Shown in pieces: positions 50,128 to 62,767 of a stretch of 64,000 nucleotides of DNA. The stretch comes from Chlorokybus atmophyticus (lineage: Eukaryota > Streptophyta > Chlorokybophyceae > Chlorokybales > Chlorokybaceae): positions 735,987 to 799,986 of the forward strand of contig RHPI01000772.1 of NCBI GenBank assembly GCA_009103225.1. Direction: 5' to 3'. The notes beneath the pieces were generated by a model. It was not told the DNA's origin and ran no database searches. It saw nothing but the letters and a program-made list of their open reading frames with translations. The position numbers and the translations under genes are program-made. How positions within the stretch are numbered: position 1 is the stretch's first letter; every line of letters begins with the position of its first letter.

Positions 50128-50810
50128 GGCAAATGGTTCACATACCAAGAGCAGCGGGATGTCTTCCGCAGTTGCCAGCTAACAACCGGCTTTCAACACC
50201 ACAGACGATATTACGTCAACCTGTTCCCGCCAAAAAACCCCAACAAGTATCAGGTTGTTATCGATGGCCACCCCCGCACTGGCAATGTGGCAGCTTGCAT
50301 CAATTCCGTACACGGGCAACAACGTGAGCCCAACGCCATGCTCTGGTCGGACTTCGATGACGCTGGCAAGCCAGCTGTCACTGTGTATGCGATCAAGGAC
50401 ATACAGGCAGGAGAGGAGCTACTACTGGACTATAACCCTTTCCGTGGGTCACCTGATGGGCAGACAGACAAAGTAAGTGGTTGCATTGTTGCATGCATGT
50501 TTGCTTGTTGGGTAGCTGTCAATGCAGACTGTCAATCTGTTACAGGACACTAACTGGCCTTTTGGTTGCAGACCCAACTGTGGAGAATGGAAGATGTTGC
50601 GCAGAAGTTTGTATATGGCTGGGGGCTGGCCATGGAGGACGCTATGTGGCTGGTAACGAGCAAGGCGCCAAGGGAGCCGGGTGAGAGTGCCAGGGCGTAT
50701 TCCAGGCGGTTGCTCACCCGTGCTGTCAAGCTGAGCGCACCAGATCAATAGTAAGTTATGTATTCTTGTAGAGGCAGTGCATGTACATTGACAGTCCCTT
50801 TTTATAGTCT

Positions 50811-50873
50811 GTTGTTGGCATGTTGCTCACCCGTGCAGTTCGTGAACTGCACCGCGGATTGCATGCCAACAAC
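50811..50873. repeat. Compound hairpin in an intron of the SET gene
   Basis: Outer arms GTTGTTGGCATG/CATGCCAACAAC and an inner hairpin GTGCAGTTC/GAACTGCAC nest in 63 bases. Confidence 0.9.
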
Positions 50874-52339
50874 CAATAGAGTATGCACGTCTGTCAACAG
50901 ATAGACCCTGAAGCTCATGTCCAGCGCCAAATATTTGTTCACTTCTATAAAGCTGTGCATGACGCTGCCTATGAAATGAGAGAGGCAGCAAACAGACAAG
51001 CAGACGACCTCAAACAAGTCATTTGAGACTTAAAGCTACGGATGACACAAGAGAATGTGCTCAGGGTACGTTGCCATGTAGGCCACCAAACATTCCACAC
51101 ATAGCCCTAACTTGTTACCTTTGTTTGCAGGAGAAATGGTCGCCATCTACACCAAGACAGTTGAGGCGCACCAAGCTCAGACACTTGGCTTGGCTGCCAG
51201 AGAGAAAGCTCTTACCCGGCAGGCTGTATCGCTTGAAGTGCAGCAGGAGGAAAGGGAAAAGCATTGGGAGAAGAAGATAACAGCTATTTTTCAAAAAGGC
51301 TGGAAGAAGCTCTTCTCCGAGGAGATGCAAGACGCGCTGCGTGTCTTCGTCAACGAGCAGATCGAGCACGAGGAGAAGAAGGAGGAGCAGGATAAGGAGG
51401 CTGATGCAGCACGTGCATTGGAAGCCAAGCCTGAGGAAGCCTTCCACTGCGGCTCAGGCGGCGCCTGCTAGGCCTGAACCTGTGAACCCCATGAGTGATA
51501 TAGAGATTGATTCGCATCCCCTGTGGACTTGGCTCGAGCGCGCCAACATGCGTCCACCCACCACTGGTCCAAGGCCCCTGCGGTCTGATAGGCCAAAGGA
51601 CAGTCCCCCTCACAGTCCCACTCACAACCCCCATGGCCCACCGTCCCCTCCCCCTTAGAATCCCCATGGCCCACCAGCACCTCCCGCTGGTACTAGTACG
51701 CCAGCTGGCACCAGTACGCAAGCCCCAGACCCTCCACGTGTTGATAGTCCCAAGCTACCTGCCAGGAGAACAGAAGGTCCCCCTTCTCTTACTCCACCAC
51801 CGTCCAAAAAGCAGCGCCAGGACCTGCCAGTAGCCACACAAGGAACTCCACAATCAACCACGCCATCAACTGATCAGTCCACCCCTATTGGAACCTTGCA
51901 GCTATCAACCTTGCAGCTATCAGGCTCTTCGTTCAGAGAACGTCTGCGAAAAATTGTCGCAGGTCCGACACCACCAGCGAATACGCCAACACCAAGTATG
52001 CCACAGGGCCGGCCGCCTCTACCTCTGCAAAATGTCATCCGGAACCTGACTCTCAGCGCTGAGCCCGAGGCGCTTGTGAAGATACGAGAAGCCGATAGCG
52101 TGCGCGCCGCCGACCTCGACGCTGCATTGCAAGACGTGCAAAACCTGGCATCTGCAGCAAAGGTACAGTCTATACACACATGGGCTGTCAACAAGGCTTG
52201 CAGCATACAGTTTGCGCCCGCATGGGCACAAATTGTTGACAGTCCTCAATGGTCGTTGACGACTGTCACAGAGTTTGATGTATGTTGGCAATGCTTTGCT
52301 GGCTAGTGTGTGGACTCACTTCTTGTTTTGCTGCTGCAG

Positions 52340-53566
52340 GATGCCAACGAGCGGGCACGGATCAGTCGCACGGTCTTGCAGGAGTCAATGCGCAACTTCA
52401 ATGAGATGCGCAAGAAGCAACTTGAACGTGCTCTCAACAATCTGGAGGAGTCACACCGGCAGCGTAGGCTGCTGGCTGACAACTTCACCCGTGAAGACAA
52501 GCTGCTGCGGCAGCAGCTGCAGGAGCTGCAGCAAAGGGAGTTGGCAGCAAAATCCCATGCTGAGGAGCTGCAGCAAAGGGAGTTGGCGGCGGTATCCAAT
52601 GCTGAGGAGCTGCGGCGGCAAAGGGAGTTGGCAGCAAAATCCAATGCTGAGGAGGTTGACAGTTTGCGCCGGCAGTTGCCTCAGGCACAGCAAGAGGTTG
52701 CAGCATCAAACGCATCGATGACTACCATGGCGGCAGACGCAGAGAACTGTGGGCGCTCCACCGATGCGGTGCTTCACGAGTACCATCAGCGCAACGCCAG
52801 TTTGTTGAAACGGGTGCAGCAGCTGGAGTCCACCTCAAGTGCGGCGGCCAATGTTGGTGAAGAGCTGCACCGTACAAGGGAACAGCTACTCAAGCTGCAG
52901 CAGCAAGCGGCACAACCTGTTACTGAGGCTGTCAATACTGAGACTGTCAGCGCACTGAAAGAGAGAGCTGAGCGAGCAGAGAAGCAGTTGGAAGAGGTGC
53001 GAGCCCGTAATCGAGAGCTGGAGCAACAGTTGGGGCACGTGCAGATCAACACTGAGGCTGTCAACGAAGTGAGAGTGCGAGCTGAGAATGCAAAGAAGCA
53101 GTTGGGAGAGGTGCAGCAACAGTTGGGGGAGGCGCAGAGAAACGTTGATAGGCTGGAACAGCTATCAGTGGAGCTCTACGCTGCACTCAAGGAGCGGCCT
53201 AAACAAGATGCATTGGACAGCCTGCAGAACCTGTACGACTGCGCAGATGGGAAGTACAATCAAGCGAAGACAAAGAAGGAAGCCCTCCAGGATGAGGTAG
53301 ACCATCTCAAAGAACAGCTCCCGCAGCCACCGCAACAACACCTCCAGGACCCGCAGCTACAGCTTCAGCAAGCGCGACAGCAACAAACGCAGCTGCAGAA
53401 CCAACTTCGGCAGCAACAGCAGCAGCTTGAACATCACCGTGCTCATGACATCATCAACACCATTCGGGAATGGGCGCGTGAGGTGACGAACCTCTTTGTC
53501 AACTTGCGAAGTTACGAGCGTGACAACGTGCAAGCGGGTGGTCCGACCGCCTTGGTTGCTGGCTGA
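52340..53566 (+). other. Long coiled-coil exon of the SET gene
   Basis: 408 codons, open, nearly all heptad-rich Glu/Gln/Leu text (RTREQLLKLQQQ, ERAEKQLEEVRARNRELEQQ). It contains three near-repeats of about 19 codons around ELQQRELAAKS(H/N)AEEL. It is the best preserved exon of the locus. Predicted role is oligomerisation or scaffolding. Confidence 0.75.
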
Positions 53567-53569
53567 ACC

Positions 53570-53994
53570 TACGAGTTTACACAGGATGCGGGATGGCAAC
53601 GTCACTTGAGCAGCGCTCAATCCAGCTAAGGGATCTGCATCAGCGCAACAGACCAGGTGGACAGGGGCGATTCGAGGGTTGGGAGAATTCGATGGCTGGC
53701 TTCCTCAACTTCTACCGTAACGCGGATGCACACTACATTGGCATTCTGCGAGAGGCCCAAGTCATTCGTGAAGTCAACATCACTTCAATCTTTGAAGCGA
53801 TGTTCCTCACCATGCCATCATTCCTGGACTTCCTAGAGCAGCTTGACAGGCGGATGGCTGCGCGTCGTGCGCAGCCGGCCGTGTTTGAGGCGACAACCCC
53901 TACCAACTTCCAAGCTGCATTGCAGTGGTTGCATACCCCTGAAGGCATGGACGCCTTGACAAGATACCGCCAGGCTTGTTTCAGGCGGTAAGGC
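53570..53994 (+). other. C-terminal part of the SET gene product (separate frame)
   Basis: Frame from 53593 (MATSLEQRSIQLRDL) to the stop at 53992, with FYRNADAHYIGILREAQ and FQAALQWLHTPEGMDAL. Open upstream into the coiled-coil exon in the +2 frame, so probably the same protein after a frameshift. No known domain. Confidence 0.5.
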
Positions 53995-54560
53995 GCAGGT
54001 CGATAAGGACTGAACCCACCATGTATACCTTAGCCCGCGCTAGGCAGTTACATAGAACGATTGCCTTTGCGTACTACCAGCGGATCCTGGGGTACATCTG
54101 AACCTTCTTGGTGTATATAATCTGTGTATAGTACAAGTGTGTCAATGCCTAAGATGAACATCAGTGTTTTTATGCCTTCTTTCATTAATGACCACTCACA
54201 ACAAGCACAAATGAGCACATGAGCACAATTGACAGCCGCATGGACTGTAAGTGACACGTATTGCCTTGTTGCAAGATGTCAACCACTCACAACATGAAAC
54301 CACACATGAGCACAATTGACAGCCGCAACGACAGTTACCTTGACAGCCGCATGGACTGTTGCCAAAAATCGTTATGCGTACCTGCCTCGGGCTCTCCTGC
54401 CTTGTAGTACATGACATGTCTGTCATAAAACATGCGCACCACCGCAGTTGTTGGCTGCTCTTGCCATCTGCCTTGATCAACTTGCTGCTAGTTCAGCTTC
54501 CTCTTGACCGCAATGGGTGACACCTTCTGGTTGCGACAGAATTTATTGACCACCCACCGC
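53995..54560. other. Convergent 3' ends, GACAGCCGC motifs
   Basis: Between the SET gene and the tnp2 gene. TTGACAGCCGCATGGACTGT occurs twice (near 54228 and 54340), plus one GACAGCCGCAACGACAGT. No ORF of note. Confidence 0.6.
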
Positions 54561-55127
54561 GCCAGGCCTTGGCGGGCACTCGCTGGTCTAGGAGCAGGCT
54601 TCAGGTAGTCAACCTACATGTTGCCTTCATTGTCAACTTGGGGCTGTCGAACAACGACGATCCATGGCGGAGGATCATCAGATGCAGGTGCTGGTGGGTC
54701 AGTGGGCACGCGAAAGTCAAAGACCGACTTCTTCTCATCCTCATGTCTTACAAGCAGCACATCCCCGGTTTTAGGCCATACGGGGAGAGGTATATCAGCT
54801 GCTAGCAATCGCAGCTCTGGGTTGCTGAAGTCGTAAGCCAGCATGTAGGGGAGCAGCCTTGGTCTCTCCGTCAGCATCCACACTTTGCGCAGCAGCTGCT
54901 GCCCTTGAACAAGAATGTAGGGTTCCTCCAACGTGCGCACATGCAGTGCACCAGAGTCCGCGTCCATATACTGATTGCGAGCAGCATCTTTTTGTAGGCT
55001 GTACGTGTGGACGGCAATGTACACATTGCACTCTGTGTGGAAGAGCATGAAGATTTTGCTGACAATGGCAGGCCTGCTTTTATCAAGCATAACAGCATCC
55101 TTGCAGTTGCGCCTGTGTGCGAGTGCA

Positions 55128-55237
<110 letters not shown>

Positions 55238-55712
55238 CAAACAGTGGTTGCTTTGACAGTCGTTGACAGTCTGCGATTGTCAATGCCAACATTGACAGTC
55301 TGTGTGACTGCCAATACGATATGGACAGTCGAGACTGTGTAGTGGACAGCATAAAGTGGACATCTCTACGGATGTCAATGCCAGCACGTACCTGTATACC
55401 AGGCCGTCCCTCATGTAGGCTTTGTAGTCATGCACTATCCGCCGCGACTTGGTGTGGATGGCAATGTTCTCTTGTGTGCAGATGCGTCCGAACAAGGCGT
55501 TGTTCCCTACGTACTGAATGCTGCCTCGTCCAATCAATATGCCTTTCTTTTTGATGTGATGAGAGTGTACCAATGTGGGATATGCTTCCACAAGAGCCCA
55601 TATCTCCTCTGCGTGTCTGATTGTAGCCACCTCATACCAGGTGGACCCGTTGAATTTTGTTTTACTGATTGCTGACAGTGCATTGACGACTCTGTGGTGG
55701 AGCAGCAGGCCT

Positions 55713-56164
55713 TGTTGACATACACGTGCAAGTGACACGCCAACAACATCAACACAAGAGCATGACTGCAACTGCCATAGCATCCGCACACATGCTACAT
55801 CGTGACCTCTTATCTTCATTGCAACAAGTCTGGGCTTTATACCCCGCCAGTCTCTACACACGTCTACATTAGCAAGCACCGCGTGCGCTATACTCAGCCG
55901 ATTGCTGTTTTGTAAGCTACACTGTCTAGCTCACAACCAGAGCTTTCCAACAAGCTAAGCTACGCCTGCTAAGCTTATGTATCCACGAAGCTACGCGATT
56001 TCTCCCAAGGCTCTACCAAGCAGCCTGGTCCGGAGTCCGTCATGACTCGACCATCTTGCTAAGTCTGGAGCCCACGCGCTTCTTCCTGGTACCTTCGACC
56101 CTCGACTCCTGTATGAAGGGCAAGCTGACCGGATACAAGCATCACCCATGTAATACCTTCAACA
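55713..56164 (+). mobile_element. Solo LTR of a diverged copia family, TSD GGCCT
   Basis: It starts TGTTGACATACACG and ends CCTTCAACA, 452 bp. Its 3' half (CACACGTCTACATTAGCAAG, CAACCAGAGCTTTCC, GGTCCGGAGTCC) is clearly related to the 425-bp LTR family but diverged. GGCCT lies on both sides (55708-55712, 56165-56169). It splits a tnp2 exon. Confidence 0.92.
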
Positions 56165-58140
56165 GGCCTGACCTCTGATCATCACGCATGACGCCAAAGA
56201 GTCGCACAAACCATCTCCTGACATATCGCTTCATGAAGCTGATCTCGTAGTCTTTACTATTGGATGGGGTGTTGACATACAGCTTCACAGAGCGCCCAAA
56301 GGCGTAGCACAAGAACACATCATGGTGGCCATGTCGACGGATGTTGTCAAGCGGGTGGCAAGTTCCCGCAATGTGCTCCAGAATCTTCTTGTTAGTGCCA
56401 AAGCAAATCTTGCTGTTCACCTTCCAGTATCTGAGCAATGCATTAGCGAGCTCCAGACGGCCGAAATCCCAACCCAAGCGGCGCGAGATGTCAAAGAACA
56501 AGCGAAATATCATGTGGAGGCACATGAGGAGGTCTCTCCTTTCTTCGCTTAGCAGCTTGTGAAAAACATAAGGCACAACAAACTGCACAAAGAGCTGGTG
56601 CTCCTGCGCCTTCCACCATCCAAGGCGACTGCTGAGGCCATGTGGCTAGCGGTTACCATGCCTCAACTCCCTGCCCCATGCGTTTCTCATCACAGTTAGC
56701 CGACTGTCAATCTCAGCCTTGCTGACCTGCTCGTTGCCACCATCCATCAGAGTGCAGGCTGTCAAGCTCTTGGCCAGTCCTTCGGCTAGCGTGTGCATGG
56801 TATCAAAGACCATGTCCTAGCATGGGTCATACTTGTACATTCGCCAAAGCCTCTACAAAAGCGACAGCCCGTTGACGCCATACTTCTTGGCTTTTTCTTT
56901 CGTGCGATTGGGATCTTTTGTGCTTTCAACTTCATCATACAGCTGGTATGTGGCCTCTGCAGTTCTTTTGGCAAATGGATGGCAACTGTGGTAGCGGCTG
57001 CTAGCGCAGTGGAAATCAGACCTGTTGCTCCGAGTTTCTTCAACAACATCGTTGCCAGTGCTGGGATCTTGAGTGACCTTTTTGGTAACAATCGAATACC
57101 GGATATGAGTTGCCAGCAGGCAACAACCCCTGCAACCGCATAAGCCGCCATTCTTGAATTGCCCCATCTCACTTTAAGCGGGATTGTCACCGGCTATGTT
57201 CATGACAATGGCTATGAGGAAAACCTTTTCACCTGCAAAACCCGTTGCAGCAGGACGCATTGCTTTATGGGCAGCGCGTGTGAAGCTATGCGCAGGACAC
57301 AACCGCGACTATCAACATGGACTGTCCCGTACATTAGACAGCTGCACTGCAAAGATAGTCGCTGGTGACAGTCTTCTCAACGCGCAATGGACTCATAAAA
57401 GGTGGCAACCAACAAAGTGCATAATTGTGACAGTCGTTTTTGCACAGCCTTCAATGGACTGTGCTTACTCTGCTCGATTCATTACAATGGGTATTAAGTT
57501 GACAGGCGATGTCGACAGTCACATTCATGACACAGCATTGCGCACGAGGTCTTGTAAACAGACGTATCAAGCGTACCGGCCGATCGATGAGGGAGCTTGA
57601 TGTCCACCTGGCTGGAGTCCAAACCGTAGTGCGTAGGGAAGCCCATGGCGTACAAATCCTCCAACTCATCCAGCATGGGCTTCATAAACGGGTTTAGACA
57701 GTCCTTGTCAGCGTCGAGTAGCTCGTCAACTGGGACAAACACCACGGGCATGATGGAAGAAGCCTGTGAGCTGACGCGCTTGCCTCCGTTGAGTACAACA
57801 ACGTTGATGACAAGGCTGCTCCGCTTTGTAGTTGATGCGCATCTGAAACCATCACTGTGCAGCATGAGCGCAATGTTGCGCGGGTCTCCAGTACACTGCT
57901 GCGCAGCCTCTTCATTGTCATAGGAGCATTCACAATGCCATTTCTGATAACCATCCCTGTGCTGGGACATGTCAATGTCATCATTGTAGCGTCCACAATC
58001 GCATTTGTTTGGCAGAGGAATGGTCTTCGTGCAGTCCTAAAAAGAAGACTGCTCTCTCCACTTGCTGCCATGCCAATCTTCCCATTGAGGCACTGGGGGC
58101 TGGTTAGCTGGCACGCCGAGCCAGGTGTCTTTGTCTCGCC

Positions 58141-58565
58141 TGTTGAAGGACTAGCATGCACATGTAGTTGAGGCAAGCATAGACACACAGAGACAGAGCT
58201 ACCGCCACCAGAGCATACACAAGTCACATCACATTCATCTATTACAAGTTGTCCGCTGGTTCTTATACCAGCCAGTTACACACACGTCTACGTTTGCAAG
58301 CACTGCGTAAGCTATACTTAGCCTTTTTACGCGCTCTAAGCTGCGTTGTCTTTCTTACAATTAAAGCTTTCCAGCAAGCTCTTACACGCCTAATATGAGT
58401 AAGTATACGCGGAGATACAAAGCAGTTAGTAAGGCTCAAGTCAGGAGTCCGGAGTCTGGTCCGACGACGCCATCTTGCTAAGTCCGAACCTAGTGCTCAT
58501 CCTTACGACCTTCTACTCCCGTGTGGAGGGTCGATGCTGATCATATGTAGGAGTGACTCTCAACA
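58141..58565 (-). repeat. 3' LTR of copia element 2
   Basis: TGTTGAAGGAC...TCTCAACA, 425 bp. Confidence 0.93.
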
Positions 58566-58706
58566 CTCCCACGCGAGCAGCTTGACCTCCAACGCTTGCT
58601 CCTGTAGTCAAATACAGATGCCAAGTCCTGCGCAACAAGTCTTGAACTTGAGCGGTGACAATGGCTTTGTTATGAAGTCCGCCAGCATGCCCTCAGTGTT
58701 GCAGTA

Positions 58707-61310
58707 CTAGAACTCCACCTCCTTCCTTGTGATTCTGTCACGCACAAAGTGATGCATGACATCAATGTGCTTCGTCCTTGCCGAGGCGATAGGGTGCTTC
58801 AACAACTTGATGGCTCCTTGGTTGTCACAGTTGATGACGATGCACGCCATGGGGTGCTCCAAGTCTGCCATGAGCTTGCGAAGCCAGAGTGCCTCCTTCA
58901 CTGCTGCTGTCGCTGCCATGTATTCAGCCTCTGATGTAGATGCTGCTGTTGTTGGCTGCAGCCTGCTGTTCTAGCTCACCACGCCTCCGTTTAGCTTGAA
59001 GACGTAGCCTGTAGTGGACCTCCTGCTGTTGAGGTCACCAGCAAAATCCGAGTCGCAGTAGCCCTCCAACTCAGTGCTCCCGCTCCCAAACTTGATGCCA
59101 ACTGTTGCACTCCCAGCAACATAGCGTAGTACTCCCTTCGCTGCTCTCCAGTGCTCCATGCTCGGTGCCCACATGTAGCGAGCAAGTACTCCCACAGCAT
59201 GTGCAACATCGGGACGTATGCACACTGCCAGATAGAGCATGCTGCCTACCAGCTCACCATATGGATACTGAGCCTTGTCGAGTACCTCCTCATCCTTTGC
59301 CTTGATGAGGGCAGTGCCAAGTGCCAACGGTGTGGTCTTGGTCTTCGCTTCAGTGAGCCCAAATTTGGTGACGAGTCTTCTCACCATTTGCTCATGACTG
59401 ATCTTGATGGTGCGAGCAGTCCTGTCGCGCTCAATCACCATGCCAAGGAACCACTTGGCCTCCTCAAGATCACGAACTGAGAATGCTTGCTGTAGAGCAA
59501 GTTTCGTCTCCTGCAGGTGGTGCACTTGCCTGGCGGTGATGATGATATCATCAACATACACGAGCAGCCAGACCTTGTTGTCTGCATGGATGAAGAGCCT
59601 AGGGTCTGCAGAGGATGCGGTGAAGCCAAGTGCCTCCAGCTCCTTGGTGAGCTTGATGTGCCACATGCGCGGTGCCTGTCGCAGCCCATACAGTGCCTTG
59701 ATCAGCTTGCACGCTGTGCCTCTCTCCCTTTCTTCATATCCAGGTGGTTGTTCGATGAAGATCTCCTCCTCCAGCTCTTCGTAGAGGAAGGCAGTCTTCA
59801 CATCCAGGTGATGCAGCTCTAGGTCTTCAGCAGCAACCATAGCTAGCAGTGCACGGAAGGTGGTATGCTTACTTGCAGGTGCAAACACTTCGTTGAAGTC
59901 CACACCTTCCTGCTGCAAGAAGCCCTTTGCCACCAGTCTTGCCTTGTAGCGCTCAATGTTGCCCTGACCATCACGCTTCACCTTGAAGACCCATTTCACT
60001 GGAATGGTCTTCACTCCTTGCGGTAACTGCTCCAGTGACCAAGTGTTGTTGGCATGGAGTGACGCAATCTCCTCGTCCATAGCACGCTGCCATTGCTCCG
60101 CATCTGGTGCTAACAATGCCTCCTCGTAGGTGCTTGGCTCCTCATTCTGCACACTGGCGACGTGTGCCTTGTGTAGGAAGTCAGGTGCCTTTCTCTCCCT
60201 CACTGGGTATCTCCGAGCTGCGTGCTCCTGCTGCAGGTGCGACTGCTTGTCTGCTACAGTGGAGTCCTGCTCACCCTTATCGTCGATGATGGCCTTGCCT
60301 GTAGCCTCCACTGTTTCAGGATGCTCCGGCTGTGCTTCATCTTCAGGAAAGAAGCCTGCTTCTGGTTGTGATAATCCCTCGTGGAAAACCACCTCTCTGC
60401 TCACGATGATCTTCTGAGTGTCCTCGAGCAAGATCCTGTAAGCCTTGGAACCCGGTTCATAGCCAACGAAGATGCCCTTCTTGCTGACCGGCTCCAGCTT
60501 GTGCCTGAGCTGTTTAGGCACTAGTGCATATGCCGTGCATCCAAACACACGCATACCACTCACATCTGGTGTGGCTCCATAGAAGTGCTCCCACGGAGTC
60601 TTCTGCTCTGAGCTCACCGGAGACCTGTTGCGGATGTAGTTGGCAGTAAGTACCGCCTCCTTCCACATACTGTCTTCTATCTTGGTGTCATTGAGCATTG
60701 CTCGAACCCATTCCAGGAGTGTCATGTTGAGGCGTTCAGCTGCTCCATTCTGCTGCGGTGTGTAGGGTGCAGTGGTCTCGTGGCGTATGCCCTTGCTGGC
60801 GAAGAACTCCTTCAACTCCTTGTTGATGTACTCCCCTCCTCGATCACTCCTCATTGCCTTCATCTTGTTGCCAGACTAGGTCTCCAACAAGGCCACAACT
60901 GTGCGCACAGCTCCAGCAACTTCTGACTTCAGTGTCAACGGAAAGATGACGGATAGCTTGCTGCAGTCGTCGAGGAATGTAGCAAAGTACCTGACCCCTC
61001 CCTTCGCCACAATGCGCATAGGGCCACAGACATCCATGTGCACAAGCTCGCAAGGATGCTGACTGCTGGAAGAGGATGATAGGAATGGCATAGCATGCTG
61101 CTTTGCAACCAGGCATGGTTCACAAAGTGCACCTGATGCATTCTTGAGTTCTTCTGTGCTGAGATGGATGCCCTTGACCATCTTCTCAGCGACAAGGCGA
61201 GTGAGGTTGACGTAGCTGAGATGCCCGAACCTTCGATGCCACAATGTTGGCGACTCCTTGTCCTTCACCACCATGGCTTGAATGTCAATGTCCTTTGGGT
61301 GCTGCTTCAC
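58707..61310 (-). pseudogene. Copia 2 integrase, RT and RNase H
   Basis: Integrase N part 61310-60876 (LWHRRFGHLSYVNLTRL, DVCGP) ends at a TAG where element 1 has Lys. A 630-codon frame from 60863 follows with SDRGGEY, NGAAERLN, VKTAFLYEELEEEIFIEQPP, VYVDDIII and GYCDSDFAGDL, ending in the same TAG as element 1 (58971-58973). RNase H resumes with ALWLRKLMADLEHP and ends early at a second TAG (near 58707) after KEVEF. Confidence 0.88.
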
Positions 61311-61427
61311 GTGTTAGAGCCCTCCCGGATCAGTGATTTCAACCATGTGCACGACCCCATCAAGGATGACTGTGCAGCCACCCTTCCGAAATAGGATCTC
61401 CGCGCCTAAGCGCTCCGCAACCCTCAN

Positions 61428-62637
61428 CCACGTGGTAGAGCCCTCCCGGATCAGTGATTACAACCATGTGCACGACCCCATCAAGGATGACTGTGCAGCC
61501 ACCCTTCCGAAATAGGATCTCCGCGCCTAAGCGCTCCGCAACCCTCACAGAGAATAGACTCGCAATAGCCTTAGGAACATGCAGGACGTTGCATAACAAC
61601 ACCTCGCGTAGTGTGTTACCAACCTTGCACTGGAGTCGTGCGTTGCCAACTCCCTCAGCCACCAGTACTTCACCACCGAAGCCCGCCACCTTGATTATGG
61701 ACATCAGCTTCTTGTAGCCCTCCATCACCTCCGAGGTGATCAAGAAGTCCTTGTTTGGTGTGAGATGACGATCGCAGCCAGAGTCCACCACCCAGAAAGC
61801 TGTGCTCGCCCTCGAACTGGATGCAGTGAAGGCGACATGTTTCTCCTTGTGTTGGTGCTCGTTGCCGCTGTTGCTGGTGCTTGCTCTAGGTTGCCCCTGT
61901 TGTTTCTTCCTACAGTCCTTCACAATGTGCCCTTTCCAACCACACCAGTGGCATGTGAGGTCTTTGTGACGAGGATTGCCTGGCTTGTTGCCCTTGTACT
62001 TCTCTTCATGGTTGCTCTTCTTTGCGTGCTTGCCGGTGTAGAAGGCGACGGCATCCGCTTGCTCGTCCTTCTTCACAACCCTCTGCTCCACGGTGAGCAG
62101 CTTCGGTAGCACATCGTCCAACGTCAACTCCGATGATGACGTCTCCAGCAGGGTTGCGACGACCTCGTACTCTGCTGGTAGCCCTGCAACAATGGCCAGC
62201 ACTACCTCCGTCTCCCCCAGGTTGTAGCCGACGTTGATGAGGTCCGCCCACAGCTCTCTCTCGCGCGCAACATACTTTGTGATGGGTTCTGCTGCCTCCT
62301 TCCTGAGTGCGCTGAGCTGCTTGCGTAGATGCAACTTTCTGGCATTGTTCTTGGCTCTGAAAACGGCTGATAGCTTTTCCCAAGCTTGTCTACCATCTTC
62401 ACATGCAGTGAGCATGGGAAAGTGATGCGGTTTGCTGTTCAACACAAGCAAAGAGTGTGCTTCTGCTGAATGCTCTGACCACACAGTGTTCGCTCCTGGT
62501 GTTGGTGGTGGTGCCTTTGGATCAATGTACTTCCACACCTTCTTGTGGATGAGCAAGGCCTTCATCTCCACGCACCATGTGTTGTAGTTGTCGATGTTCA
62601 GCTTTGCAATCTGCCCCTTGTCGTAGGTCGCCTCCAT
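61428..62637 (-). CDS. Copia 2 gag and protease, open frame
   Basis: From ATG 62637 (MEATYDKGQIAKL) the frame is intact to the N at 61427: gag, knuckle CHWCGWKGHIVKDC, protease VVDSGCDRHLTPNKDF (D-S-G), then the start of the pre-integrase region (IASLFSVRVAERLGAEILFR). The upstream ATG in the frame is less likely, since MEATYDKG follows the pattern of copia gag starts. Confidence 0.88.
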
Positions 62638-62752
62638 TTCTGTCGAGCCTGCCTTTCTTGCAGTTGACACCCGAGGCTGTGCTACCAACGAGCTACCGTA
62701 GTGTAGAACCAACCCTATGCACACAAGCTAGTCTCACACTTCTCAAGCGTAG

Positions 62753-62767
62753 TGTGGGCCCATAACC
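62753..62767 (-). promoter_or_regulatory. Primer binding site, copia 2
   Basis: The minus strand reads GGTTATGGGCCCACA directly after the 5' LTR end TCAACA. GGTTATGGGCCCA is an exact complement of the anticodon arm of eukaryotic initiator tRNA-Met. Confidence 0.78.

Larger units (their letters stand above)
44884..50472 (+). other. SET domain, split by copia element 1
   Basis: The first half, GVGMGLFARQDIANG (about 45056-45097), fits the SET-N 'G.G.GlfA..di..ge' start. The second half after the element has NVAACINSVHGQQREPNAM, where 'R.iNHs..pN' is usual, and IKDIQAGEELLLDYN, the 'GEEl..DY' motif with the catalytic Tyr. The NH pair is altered to NS. The flanks of the insertion restore one open frame when one GGCAA copy is counted. 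Confidence 0.75.
43771..53994 (+). pseudogene. SET-domain/coiled-coil gene, multi-exon, broken by copia and point lesions
   Basis: The exon model is 43771-44019, 44222-44320, 44380-44745, 44884-45097, 45175-45202 joined past the copia element to 50133-50472, 50572 to about 50749, about 50905-51066, 51131 to about 51440, continuing in another frame to 52162, then 52340-53566 and a last frame to 53994. The N-terminus has a zinc-finger-like WGCPFCMCNVQAGH. A polyQ/acidic exon follows (44380-44745). The SET domain spans about 45010-50472. Downstream come KTVEAHQAQ helical, Pro-rich, and long coiled-coil parts. Lesions besides the insertion are TAA 44662, TGA near 51025, a frameshift near 51440, TAG near 51656 and a frameshift near 53570. 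SET proteins transfer methyl groups to lysine. A role in chromatin control by the element is inference. Confidence 0.6.

Noticed and set aside
22078-51660. Reassigned stop codon to explain many in-frame stops
   Set aside because: TAA, TAG and TGA all occur in frame, mixed with frameshifts, and genes A and B use normal stops. Decay explains it better.
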